From: an uncultured Bacteroidales bacterium
Lineage (GTDB): Bacteria > Bacteroidota > Bacteroidia > Bacteroidales > Paludibacteraceae
NCBI GenBank assembly: GCA_949282265.1
Contig: CASDOZ010000001.1
Coordinates: forward strand, 124,001-188,000
DNA length: 64,000 nucleotides
Direction of reading: 5' to 3'
Positions 46,586 through 54,163 of this stretch are shown here, one piece after another. The notes under the pieces were generated by a model, which saw only the letters and a program-made list of their open reading frames with translations, was not told where the DNA came from and ran no database searches. Numbering within the stretch: position 1 is the first letter of the stretch; the number at the start of each line of letters is the position of its first letter. The position numbers and the translations under genes are program-made.

Positions 46586-46618
46586 TTTGTCATAAAAATG
46601 CTTGTTGCATGTAATTTG
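46586..46618 (+). promoter_or_regulatory. Possible Hsp20 promoter
   Basis: TTTG (46586-46589), 22 bases, then TAATTTG (46612-46618), one base short of the consensus. The gene also has a strong AGGAGG at 46689-46694, eight bases before the ATG, which is unusual in this phylum. Confidence 0.45.
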
Positions 46619-46702
46619 CAAAAGCGGGTGTCGAAGACGGTTCTGAAAAGGGTCGTATTCAAAAAATAGAAATGTTGAACTTAATTATAGGAGGATTTAA
46701 CT

Positions 46703-47131
46703 ATGACACTCGCAAGAAGAAATCAAAATTGGTTACCGTCGATTTTCAATGACTTTTTCGACAATGATTGGATGGAACGTACCAGTGCTACCGCGCCAGC
46801 TATCAACGTAAAGGAATCGAAAGATGAATATTTGATTGAAGTTGCTGCTCCTGGCATGACGAAGGATGATTTCAATGTACACATTGAAGGAGATGATGCG
46901 TTGGTTATCTGCATGGAAAAGAAGAATGAAAGCAAAGAAGAGAAAAAAGAAACCCGTTTCTTACGTCGCGAATTTTCTTATTCTCAATTCCAACAAACGA
47001 TGATTTTGCCGGATGATGTGGATAAGGAAAAAATCGAAGCCAAAATGGAGAATGGCGTTTTGCATATCAATTTGCCGAAATTGTCAGTTGAACAACAGCA
47101 GAAAGCAAAACGTGTTATATCGATTAACTAA
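46703..47131 (+). CDS. Small heat-shock protein, Hsp20/alpha-crystallin family
   Basis: An ATP-independent chaperone that binds unfolding proteins. A 142-residue protein with the alpha-crystallin domain at about 30-130: PAINVKESKDEYLIEVAAPG, TRFLRREFSYSQFQQTMILP, and the conserved ENGVLHINLPK (A-x-x-x-n-G-v-L motif). The I-x-I tail is represented by RVISIN. The strong Shine-Dalgarno and tight terminator suggest high, regulated expression. No heat-shock inverted repeat (CIRCE) is present. Confidence 0.95.
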   Translation: MTLARRNQNWLPSIFNDFFDNDWMERTSATAPAINVKESKDEYLIEVAAPGMTKDDFNVHIEGDDALVICMEKKNESKEEKKETRFLRREFSYSQFQQTMILPDDVDKEKIEAKMENGVLHINLPKLSVEQQQKAKRVISIN

Positions 47132-47158
47132 TCGATTACAGGTAACTGATATAGCGAA

Positions 47159-47187
47159 GGATACCCCGCGCGGGGTATCCTTTTTTT
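47159..47187 (+). terminator. Hsp20 terminator
   Basis: A fully palindromic stem, GGATACCCCGC/GCGGGGTATCC, is followed by seven T. Confidence 0.92.
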
Positions 47188-47266
47188 GTATATGGGCATT
47201 GGGCGGCATTTGAAAAAATGTTTATAATTTTCCTTTTTCAAATTAGCATGGCAGTTTTAATTCCAT

Positions 47267-47274
47267 TAATTTTG
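47267..47274 (+). promoter_or_regulatory. -7 box directly before the HU-SPOR gene
   Basis: TAATTTTG ends five bases before ATG 47280, so the transcript would start at or next to the start codon. The -33 element is weak. Confidence 0.5.
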
Positions 47275-47279
47275 CAGCC

Positions 47280-48191
47280 ATGGAATTGTTGGTGACATAT
47301 ATTGAAAAATTATTGATAGAGCACGATTGTGTCGTCGTGCCGGATTTGGGTGGTTTTGTGCTGCAGCACGAACCGGCGCAAATCCAGGAAGGCCGCATTA
47401 TTCCCCCCCATGCAACGATAGGATTTAACAGCAAACTGACCCATGCGGATGGTTTGTTGGTGTCGGAATATGCCGTGGCCAATGACATGTCTTACCGTCA
47501 GGCGGCAGTCTGTGTGCAACATGCGGTAGCGCGTTTGCAGGCAACTTTGCAGCAGGAGGGCATTGTGCGTTTAGGACGTTTGGGCACTTTGGCGGCCAAC
47601 GCCGATGGCATTCTGGATTTTATGCCTGGCGACAATTCTTTCTTGCCCGACAATTTTGGTTTGGCACCTTTGTATTTCAAACCGCTTCCGGTGACGCGCC
47701 ACCGTCAAATTACACTTTCTGTTCCTTTGCGTCCGATGTGGTACAAATATGCGGCAGCCTGTGCATTGGCGGTGTTTTTAATGGTTTCGCCTAAAATGAA
47801 AGAAACTGCAACACTTGATTATGCCGGACTGAATCCGGTGAATTGGTCTGTTGTGCTTGCAGAAAAAGAGAGAGCTGAACAGGCTGAACGGGAAGCCGCT
47901 ATTGCCGACAGCATTTTTCAAGCGGAATGTACAGAAACACAAGAAGTTTTACATCAAGAACGGGATAAATACCATATCATTGTAGCAGCTTTGGAGAAGC
48001 AGGCTGCGAATGATTATTGTATGTCGTTGCTTGATGAGGGCTTTCCGTGCGCACATACTTTTCCGTTCAAGAATGGTTTGTATTATGTTGCTGTGCAGTC
48101 TTTCCAGTCTAAAAGAGAGGCGTTGAAGGAAATGCAGCAGCTCCGCAGGACCAATCCGAAGCATGACCGCGCTTGGGTGTTGTGCCAATAA
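47280..48191 (+). CDS. HU-fold (CCDC81-like) protein with membrane helix and SPOR domain
   Basis: A 303-residue protein. Residues 1 to about 55 (LVTYIEKLLIEHDCVVVPDLGGF) and about 60-135 (SYRQAAVCVQHAVARLQATL, IVRLGRLGTL, DNFGLAPLYF) match the paired HU-like domains called HU-CCDC81 in Bacteroidetes. A membrane helix lies at about 155-171, then a charged helix (EKERAEQAEREAAI), and a C-terminal SPOR domain at about 228-303 (KYHIIVAALE, LYYVAVQSFQSKREALKEMQQLR), which binds denuded glycan at division sites. Topology mirrors the HU-LysM protein at 10036-11241. A role linking nucleoid and septum is inference. Confidence 0.82.
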   Translation: MELLVTYIEKLLIEHDCVVVPDLGGFVLQHEPAQIQEGRIIPPHATIGFNSKLTHADGLLVSEYAVANDMSYRQAAVCVQHAVARLQATLQQEGIVRLGRLGTLAANADGILDFMPGDNSFLPDNFGLAPLYFKPLPVTRHRQITLSVPLRPMWYKYAAACALAVFLMVSPKMKETATLDYAGLNPVNWSVVLAEKERAEQAEREAAIADSIFQAECTETQEVLHQERDKYHIIVAALEKQAANDYCMSLLDEGFPCAHTFPFKNGLYYVAVQSFQSKREALKEMQQLRRTNPKHDRAWVLCQ

Positions 48192-48212
48192 TTCCTTATG
48201 AAGAAGTTCAAG

Positions 48213-48237
48213 ATTTGACAAATTTTATTTGTCAAAT
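48213..48237. repeat. Perfect 11-base inverted repeat
   Basis: ATTTGACAAAT, loop TTT, ATTTGTCAAAT, 22 bases after the HU-SPOR stop. It may be an AT-rich terminator or an operator. Confidence 0.65.
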
Positions 48238-48314
48238 AATTCGTTTTATGTGGTTTTTATAATGTTTTATGTCTGTTTTGGTAAATAATGTTTGACACAA
48301 TATTATACCAATAA

Positions 48315-49259
48315 TTATCTTTTCTCTCCCAAGTATTGGAGATACGGCTCAATGTAACGTTTGCGTTTTTCTTCAAACAGATCGTTGATAGTTACCATAA
48401 TGCCGGTTTCATAAATGTCACCGAACTCCTTGTTTGCGCATGATTTGAAAGTTTTCATGGTGGAGCTTATGCCGATATAGGCGCTCATCATGGGCGGAAT
48501 GGTTTCGTTGAATTTGCGTACTTCCCGTTGCAGGATTTTATAGTTTTCAAATTGGTCTGTTCCGGAAAAAATCCGGTCGGCAATCCGGTGTGATTCAGCC
48601 GATAATTCCAGCGCAATTTTGGGTCTGGCCAAATCCATGTTATCAGGAAAAAAGCGTTCCAGGAAGATATAAATCAGGTCGCGGGCAATTGGGTTGTACG
48701 TGTTATACATGGTTACCTTGCCTATCAAATAAGAGGTTTGGTACTGGTAAACGATTGCGCCGATAGCATCCCACAAATTGTCGAGCGCAAACAGGCTTTT
48801 AGCACCCATTTCCTGGGTCTGGTAATGTGGTTGCACGAATGCTCGCCCGAGTTCAATGGTATGCGGCAAATAGTTTTTGATGAAATTTTCGGAATAGTCG
48901 AACAGCGATTCTGTGGCCAAATGCGGTTGTCCGTTGTCTTGTATGACGACATCGCGGCCATCTATATAGCGGTATCCGCCTATGATTTCTTCGGCTTCTG
49001 GATTCCATACAATAAGTTGGTGGTATGGTTTTTCCATAAAATCAAATTCGTCTGTGTCGGTCGCGTTTCCACTGCCGCCGCCGCTGTTCCGGTACGAAAG
49101 TTCGCGCAGTCGCCCTATTTCCTGCATCACATGGGGTGCTTCGTGCGCTGTGATGTCATAAATAAGGTTGTGCGCCTTGTTGGTTGGACGCACCATGTGG
49201 TTTCCAGTAAGTTCTTGTTTGAGCAAGGAACGGTCAACAGGAGCAATTATGTCAGTCAT
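48315..49259 (-). CDS. GNAT-fold N-acyltransferase (OlsB/GlsB-like)
   Basis: A 314-residue protein of the ornithine-lipid-type acyltransferase family. Conserved features: RLRELSYRNSGGGSGNATDTDEFD near the N-terminus, HQLIVWNPEAEEIIGGYRYI, and TIELGRAFVQPHYQ. In Bacteroides the homologue GlsB N-acylates glycine with a 3-hydroxy fatty acid in glycine/flavolipid synthesis. Its usual neighbour GlsA, an O-acyltransferase, is not present here, so the assignment is moderate. It stands alone, flanked by an inverted repeat on one side. Confidence 0.65.
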   Translation of the reverse strand: MTDIIAPVDRSLLKQELTGNHMVRPTNKAHNLIYDITAHEAPHVMQEIGRLRELSYRNSGGGSGNATDTDEFDFMEKPYHQLIVWNPEAEEIIGGYRYIDGRDVVIQDNGQPHLATESLFDYSENFIKNYLPHTIELGRAFVQPHYQTQEMGAKSLFALDNLWDAIGAIVYQYQTSYLIGKVTMYNTYNPIARDLIYIFLERFFPDNMDLARPKIALELSAESHRIADRIFSGTDQFENYKILQREVRKFNETIPPMMSAYIGISSTMKTFKSCANKEFGDIYETGIMVTINDLFEEKRKRYIEPYLQYLGEKR

Positions 49260-49361
49260 TGTTATCTAAATTCTGTTGTGTGTTATGAATAGCAGCACAA
49301 AGATAGATGTTTTTTGACAGAATTGTCCCGATTGGGCCAAAATTGTGGGTTGAGGGAAAAC

Positions 49362-49391
49362 GAAACGAGGCCGGAATTTCATTCCAACCTC
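49362..49391 (-). terminator. Terminator of the 49428-50664 lipoprotein pair
   Basis: GAGG-cc-GGAAT, loop TTC, ATTCC-aa-CCTC; on the minus strand followed by GTTTCGTTTTC. Confidence 0.6.
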
Positions 49392-49427
49392 ATTAAGTTT
49401 GCATACGTATTTTCTTGTATGGTTTGT

Positions 49428-49934
49428 TTATTCATTGGATATTTCCGGTTCGCCGGACCAGTCCATCGTTACCTGTTTGCCATTGTCGAGTGTTCCTTCA
49501 AAATGGAAAGTGTAGTAGTTGCCGTTGCGTTCCACGTTCAAGGTTTCATATCCGAACGACCATACATCTTCCGTAGGAAATGCAACTAATTCATCCCAAT
49601 AATCACCCTCGTAATGATAAGTTCCGGCCGGCAAAAAATCGCTTGCCTCCGACAAAGGAATTTGCAGATACATGATGAAACCGCTTCCCGGGTCATCGGC
49701 AAAATCGTTTGTTTCCTGATCCCAATTAATCCCTTCCGTAGGAATTGTCAGATTGACAAGGCATTTATAATCCGAGCTATTTTGAATCTCCATATAAACG
49801 TTGTCCACTTTGTAGTCTTGCCCATCGTAATTTAATATTCCCTTGGCATTTGTCGTGTCTTCCTTGTCGCAGGCGCAAAATATGCACAGGCATATAGCCA
49901 AAATAGTTGTTTTTAGTAGTGATATTGTTTTCAT
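49428..49934 (-). CDS. Hypothetical lipoprotein
   Basis: A 168-residue protein from ATG 49934, with a lipoprotein signal (LAICLCIFCACDKED, lipobox FCAC). The body is beta-rich and acidic with repeated aromatic turns (GTYHYEGDYWDELVAF, GNYYTFHFEGTLDNGKQVTMDW), like small Bacteroidetes surface lipoproteins. I do not recognise a family. The start lies 1 base after the stop of the next lipoprotein gene, and the two share an almost identical signal peptide ending CDKEDTT. Confidence 0.7.
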   Translation of the reverse strand: MKTISLLKTTILAICLCIFCACDKEDTTNAKGILNYDGQDYKVDNVYMEIQNSSDYKCLVNLTIPTEGINWDQETNDFADDPGSGFIMYLQIPLSEASDFLPAGTYHYEGDYWDELVAFPTEDVWSFGYETLNVERNGNYYTFHFEGTLDNGKQVTMDWSGEPEISNE

Positions 49935-49935
49935 A

Positions 49936-50664
49936 TTATGATATGGCTTGTATATTGGTAAATTCTTTCCAATCTTCTGCTGTTTTATATGCATCTACAG
50001 ATTCTTGTGGCACGTAGACTGGTAGGGACAGATCGACTTGGTATGAAAACGCATCATTTGCTTTCGGGGGTATAATGGCCAATACTGTTATTTCTGCCAG
50101 TTTGGAACAACCATAAAATGTGGAAGAACCTATACTTGTTACGCCACTACCAATGACAATTTTTTCCATGGCAGTACATTGGGCAAATGTTCCGCCTTCT
50201 ATAACAGTAACGCTATTAGGTACAGTAATCTCTTTGAGTGAGAAGCAAAAACAAAATGCTTCACTCTCTATATATGTTACGCTATTAGGAATGTTAATGC
50301 TTTCAAGTGAAATGCAATGATCAAATGCAACACTTCCTATATGTGTTACGCTGTTGGCTATGGAAATATTTGTAGCTTTTTCACAGCCTCCAAATGCCCA
50401 TTCTCCAATGCGTGTTATGCCATTTTCGATAACTATGTTTTTAATTTCTGTTCTGTATTCATTCCATGGGTGGCTATAATCATTTTCACCATCAAAACTA
50501 TAATCAGGCATAGAACCTTTTCCCGATATAATAAGAGTAGCAGATGATGGGTCATATGTCCAATTGAAACCTTGTCCATTTATTGTTGTGTCTTCCTTGT
50601 CGCAGGCGCAGAATATGCACAGGAATGCTATGCATATCATTATTTTTGTTATGATCTTTTTCAT
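49936..50664 (-). CDS. BspA-type leucine-rich repeat lipoprotein
   Basis: A 242-residue lipoprotein (signal ICIAFLCIFCACDKED, lipobox FCAC). After a short linker with GKGSMPDYSF, it contains about six BspA-like (LRR_5) repeats of 23 residues: TRIGEWAFGGCEKATNISI, VTHIGSVAFDHCISLESINI, YIESEAFCFCFSLKEITV, VIEGGTFAQCTAMEKIVI, SIGSSTFYGCSKLAEITV. It ends in a cap with PVYVPQESVDAYKTAEDWKEF. Such proteins mediate adhesion in some oral Bacteroidales; the role here is unknown. The start is ATG 50664. Confidence 0.85.
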   Translation of the reverse strand: MKKIITKIMICIAFLCIFCACDKEDTTINGQGFNWTYDPSSATLIISGKGSMPDYSFDGENDYSHPWNEYRTEIKNIVIENGITRIGEWAFGGCEKATNISIANSVTHIGSVAFDHCISLESINIPNSVTYIESEAFCFCFSLKEITVPNSVTVIEGGTFAQCTAMEKIVIGSGVTSIGSSTFYGCSKLAEITVLAIIPPKANDAFSYQVDLSLPVYVPQESVDAYKTAEDWKEFTNIQAIS

Positions 50665-50692
50665 ATACACAGAATTATGGGAATTGTTTAAT

Positions 50693-50732
50693 CATACATG
50701 CCATTCCATGTTCGGGCGGAATGGCATGTATG
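50693..50732. terminator. Strong hairpin between 50764 and 50664 genes
   Basis: CATACATGCCATTCC pairs perfectly (15 bases) with GGAATGGCATGTATG. The T-rich flank is on the plus side, so it is a weak fit as a minus-strand terminator despite its position. Confidence 0.6.
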
Positions 50733-50763
50733 GATTTTCATTTTTTATATCACCTAAAAAGCA

Positions 50764-51603
50764 TTAGAAGTTTATTCCCAACGAAACTCCGGCTACCGGT
50801 GTCCGTACGGTGCCGGTGTTGATGGTGGAAAGATAGGGGTACAAGTGCATGTCGATGGATGAAGACATGTTGCGCATATCCTGGTTGTACATGTTTTTTA
50901 CCTTGGCCACGCGCACGCCATCTACAATAGCACAAATGTCCACTGTAAGCAAGGAAACCGAGCCGGCAATGGCAAATATGCTGCCAAGTATTGGATAATC
51001 ATACAGCAGTCCTGTTCCTACTCCCATAACGACACCGCTTATGATTGTTCCGCCCAGATAACCGCATCCGCGTCCTACTTCACCGCAAATCATCTGTCCC
51101 AAACCAGGAATAATCCATGAGCATACGCCTCCTAATGCAGGGCTATATTTGTCGCCCGGCTGTGGAATATAGGCCGATGGTTCATAAAAGTTTTTGTAGT
51201 GTTTGTAGCGCATACCAGGATAAACTTTTCCAGCAGTTCCGTAGTCCATTGGCCTACCGTAATTATTGCCGTAAGCAGCAGGTTGTTGCTGTGCGTTGTA
51301 ATTGGCTTGGGTCATGGTTTGTTGTTGCTGGGGAACATAGTTGTTGGTGGGAGCGGTGGCCGGCTGTTGGTTGAATACTTCGTTCGTGCCGTTCTCATAG
51401 CGTACCATCAACACTTCGCTTTTTGAAATGACAAAAGTCGGTCCGTCTTGGTTGTCGAAACGTTTGTACTTGATTTCGTTCTGGTTCACTTCCGTGATTT
51501 TGGCTTTGATGTCTTCGCCATCACGTTTCGTAATTAAGTCCTGGGCTTGCACACATACAGTGAAAGCAAGCAGCATTGTTAATGCAGAAATGATTTTTTT
51601 CAT
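50764..51603 (-). CDS. Exported protein: conserved N-terminal module plus hydrophobic C-terminal half
   Basis: A 279-residue protein with a signal peptide (MLLAFTVCVQAQ). Residues about 22-70 form a small beta-rich module (ITKRDGEDIKAKI, EVNQNEIKYKRFDN, FVISKSEVLMVRYENG) shared with the next gene. A Gln/Asn/Pro-rich linker follows (about 78-115), then a C-terminal half with Gly-rich hydrophobic segments (GGVCSWIIPGLGQMICGE, GYLGGTIISGVVMGVGTGLL, IFAIAGSVSLLTVDICAIV), probably membrane-embedded. The function is unknown. Confidence 0.7.
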   Translation of the reverse strand: MKKIISALTMLLAFTVCVQAQDLITKRDGEDIKAKITEVNQNEIKYKRFDNQDGPTFVISKSEVLMVRYENGTNEVFNQQPATAPTNNYVPQQQQTMTQANYNAQQQPAAYGNNYGRPMDYGTAGKVYPGMRYKHYKNFYEPSAYIPQPGDKYSPALGGVCSWIIPGLGQMICGEVGRGCGYLGGTIISGVVMGVGTGLLYDYPILGSIFAIAGSVSLLTVDICAIVDGVRVAKVKNMYNQDMRNMSSSIDMHLYPYLSTINTGTVRTPVAGVSLGINF

Positions 51604-51679
51604 ACTGTCTTAAAAATAAATTGTTAGTAAATAGAAAAATGAAATGAAAAAGGTTTTGTGTTATGTTGAATTTGTTGTT

Positions 51680-52771
51680 TTAGAAGTTATATCCTGCCTG
51701 GATGGCGAAGTTGCCGTTGTAAAGATTTCCCCAACCGTTGCCCCATTCTTTCTCAAGAAGCATGTTGACACATCCCAAGTCGTATTGTATGCCAACATAG
51801 AAACCGCCCGATATAGTTAGGCCTGCGCCGAAGCACCAGCCGAAGTCGAAACGTTTCGCTCCGAAATGATATTCATCTTCTTTTGACTCTCCGAAAAACT
51901 TATATTTATCTTTCTCATGCTCTTCGTTTCCAGCACTGTCTGTATAATCTTCAATGTCCACTTCTTTGCCACCAAGCCCGATTGCCAGATATGGACCCGT
52001 ATTTAATTGCACTTGTAGTGATTTGGTTACGTTTGCACGGAAAGATGCTAATATCGGTACTTGCAAATAGAAAGGACGGTATATTTCTTTATAAGAGGCA
52101 CTATATTCTATTTCATATAGTGTTTCGCTTTCTTTTGCTACAAATCTTGCCCCACGTGTTGTAAAATACAATCCCGGCTGGATATAAAAACCGTAGGTAA
52201 CAGGGATATCTACTATTGCGCCAATTTGGAAGCCAGGACGAGTTTTGAATTTGGCAGAATTATCTCCGTCCATTTCATCTATATAAGAGTTTACAAATGT
52301 TCCTCTGAAACTTGACAAGTTAAATCCGGCACGGATGCCATAGCTGATGGAAGCATTGGGGTCTTTGCGGAACATGTTGCGCATTTCCCCCGCGAAAGTG
52401 CCATCTGGCTGGGCGGTGTTGTTCCGTGGCTGCGCTGCCGGCTGTTGGTAGGCTTGTTGTTGGGCCGGTTGATACGTTTGTTGTTGCCGTGGTTGGGTGG
52501 CGGGTTGCTGTTGTACGACTGGCTGTTGCGGCGTAGTGTTGAACAGGTCTTTGCTCCCATCGGCATACCTTACCATCAATACTTCGCTTTTGGAGATGGT
52601 GAAGGTTGGACCATCGGGATTGTTACTGCGTTTGTACTTGATTTCATTCTGGTTTACTTCCAGAATTTTGGCTTGGATGTCTTCACCGTCGTGTTTGGTA
52701 ATCACATCCTGTGCCTGCATGAAAACAGTGCTCGTGAGTAGGAAGAGCAACGAATAAAACAGTTTTTTCAT
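51680..52771 (-). CDS. Outer-membrane beta-barrel protein (PorT-like fold) with the same N-terminal module
   Basis: A 363-residue protein with a signal peptide (SLLFLLTSTVFMQAQ). Residues about 22-70 repeat the module of the neighbouring gene (ITKHDGEDIQAKI, EVNQNEIKYKRSNN). A Gln/Pro-rich linker (about 80-120) leads to a C-terminal eight-strand-type barrel (about 140-363): YGIRAGFNLSSF, FYIQPGLYFTTRG, LQVPILASFRAN, LNTGPYLAIGLGGKEV, FGAGLTISGGFYVGIQYDLG, ending in GNFAIQAGYNF with the terminal Phe needed for barrel assembly. It is probably an outer-membrane sensor or binding protein. Confidence 0.78.
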   Translation of the reverse strand: MKKLFYSLLFLLTSTVFMQAQDVITKHDGEDIQAKILEVNQNEIKYKRSNNPDGPTFTISKSEVLMVRYADGSKDLFNTTPQQPVVQQQPATQPRQQQTYQPAQQQAYQQPAAQPRNNTAQPDGTFAGEMRNMFRKDPNASISYGIRAGFNLSSFRGTFVNSYIDEMDGDNSAKFKTRPGFQIGAIVDIPVTYGFYIQPGLYFTTRGARFVAKESETLYEIEYSASYKEIYRPFYLQVPILASFRANVTKSLQVQLNTGPYLAIGLGGKEVDIEDYTDSAGNEEHEKDKYKFFGESKEDEYHFGAKRFDFGWCFGAGLTISGGFYVGIQYDLGCVNMLLEKEWGNGWGNLYNGNFAIQAGYNF

Positions 52772-53158
52772 ATTGTTTTATTTATTGCCCGGCAGACTCC
52801 CGAACCGGACGATTTTTTAAATAATAATTTATCCAGAGATATATAAAAAGAAAGCGCGGGAGTCTGTACCTGTTACTCGTCCCGCAACTCGAGGCCTTCG
52901 CATTGCCCACCACAGTAGAACGAGCAACGCAGAAGCCCACGCCGATATGTGTATATATACATACGCATACAGTATGCCAAAAGCATACTGCTATTTATAA
53001 ACATATCCCGTAAGCATCTACTGTTGCCCTGTTCTTTGACTGTGATCTGAAAAGTTGCGAAGTTTTCGAGTTGCCAAAGACAAAGCGTCAAGTAAACGCC
53101 TTTCTTCATATATGTTATCCCACCCTACCTCCTTATCATAGGTAAGGATTCGGCATGG
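52772..53158 (-). other. Long 5' leader of the beta-barrel gene, with hairpins and a small ORF
   Basis: A minus-strand promoter at 53165-53200 would make a leader of nearly 390 bases. It contains a perfect hairpin CAGTATGC-N5-GCATACTG (52970-52990), a strong AAGGAGGT followed 18 bases later by ATG 53109, and a 78-codon open frame (53109-52873, MKKGVYLTLCLWQLENFATF at its start) without recognisable domains. It may be a structured regulatory RNA, a leader peptide or a dispersed repeat. Confidence 0.45.
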
Positions 53159-53164
53159 GCGTTG

Positions 53165-53200
53165 CAAAAGTACATAAAAAAAATGTTTTTTGTGCAAAAA
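53165..53200 (-). promoter_or_regulatory. Promoter of the leader/beta-barrel transcript
   Basis: On the minus strand, TTTTTG (53200-53195), 22 bases, then TACTTTTG (53172-53165). Confidence 0.55.
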
Positions 53201-53353
53201 TTGGATAGAAATCTTTGTTTTTTGTGTTTTCTGGTATTTAAACAATGGGTTTCATACTCCCGATAGATATGCTAATGGGAAAATGAAGTATTGCCGGATT
53301 GACACGATTGTCATATAAAAAGTTGAGATCCGGTAATTTTATCTTTGAAAAAA

Positions 53354-53385
53354 TTTGCAGGGAATTTGCGTAAGTATTATCTTTG
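53354..53385 (+). promoter_or_regulatory. tRNA-His promoter
   Basis: TTTG (53354-53357), 20 bases, TATCTTTG (53378-53385): a full consensus match 11 bases before the tRNA. A second TATCTTTG at 53340-53347 lacks a partner. Confidence 0.8.
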
Positions 53386-53396
53386 CAGCGCAAAAC

Positions 53397-53471
53397 GGTG
53401 GATATAGCTCAGTTGGTTAGAGCGACGGATTGTGGTTCCGTAGGTCGTGGGTTCGAGCCCCATTTTCCACC
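53397..53471 (+). tRNA. tRNA-His (anticodon GTG)
   Basis: The G-1 residue typical of tRNA-His is encoded. Acceptor GTGGATA/TTTCCAC has one T-T mismatch (6-67); D arm GCTCAGTTGGTTAGAGC; anticodon stem ACGGA/TCCGT with loop TTGTGGT; T arm GTGGG-TTCGAGC-CCCAT. Discriminator C73 pairs with G-1. CCA is not encoded. Confidence 0.92.
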
Positions 53472-53474
53472 CTT

Positions 53475-53511
53475 AAAAACGAGAGTTAATCAAACGACAA
53501 CTCTCGTTTTT
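53475..53511. terminator. Terminator after tRNA-His
   Basis: AAAAACGAGAGTT pairs perfectly with AACTCTCGTTTTT; it can also serve the gene ending at 53550 on the minus strand. Confidence 0.9.
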
Positions 53512-53549
53512 AATTTTTCTTGTATAGAAGTTTTACTCTTGAAATAGTT

Positions 53550-54158
53550 TTATAATTGTCCCATTCCCTGTCTGACCAGTTCTGGTTCATCGCCAGTACA
53601 ATCAATAATCGTGCTTGGCGTGATGTTCCCTATTCCGGCATCGATTATAATGTCCACGGTATCACCGTATTTTTCCTCCATCAGTTCCGGATCGGTCATG
53701 TATTCAATGTCATCACTCAGGTCTGCACGTAACGACGCGGTCATAAGAGGTGTTCCATAGTTCTCAATGATTTGCATTGGAACAGGATGGTTGGGTATCC
53801 GTACGCCTACTGTTTTCCGGTTGTTGCGAAAAAGCTTGGGCAGGCGGCTGTTGCCTTCCAGTATGAAAGTGTAGGGACCTGGCAAATACTGTTTCAATAT
53901 TTTATACGTGTCATCGGAAAACAGCGTATATTCACGTATCTGCGCGATATTCCCGCACACGATGGAAAGCATAGGGTGTTTCAGATCTTTGTTACGCAAC
54001 ATGCAAATACGCTCCACGGCTTTCCGGTTGTTTGCATCACAGCCGAATGCATATACGGAATCAGTTGGATAAATGATAATGCCTCCCTCACGGAAAGTAC
54101 GGACGATCATGTCCATATCTTTGGGCGTCAGTTGATTGTTGTAGATTTTGAGCAACAT
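53550..54158 (-). CDS. Sua5/YciO/YrdC-family protein (threonylcarbamoyl-AMP synthase-like)
   Basis: A 202-residue YrdC-fold protein. True TsaC enzymes make threonylcarbamoyl-AMP for the t6A37 tRNA modification. Seen here: GGIIIYPTDSVYAFGCDANN, KDLKHPMLSIVC, LPGPYTFILEGN, RKTVGVRIPNHPVP, PLMTASLR and STIIDCTGDEPELVRQGMG. PTDSVYAFG (rather than PTETVYGLG) and KHPMLSIVC suggest the YciO branch, whose role is less settled. It lies 5 bases after the protease gene, in a four-gene run from mpl. Confidence 0.85.
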   Translation of the reverse strand: MLLKIYNNQLTPKDMDMIVRTFREGGIIIYPTDSVYAFGCDANNRKAVERICMLRNKDLKHPMLSIVCGNIAQIREYTLFSDDTYKILKQYLPGPYTFILEGNSRLPKLFRNNRKTVGVRIPNHPVPMQIIENYGTPLMTASLRADLSDDIEYMTDPELMEEKYGDTVDIIIDAGIGNITPSTIIDCTGDEPELVRQGMGQL

Positions 54159-54163
54159 GCTTT

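Noticed and set aside
53018-53245. 75-codon minus-strand frame upstream of the beta-barrel gene
   Set aside because: It begins upstream of the predicted promoter and overlaps the other small leader frame; composition does not look coding.
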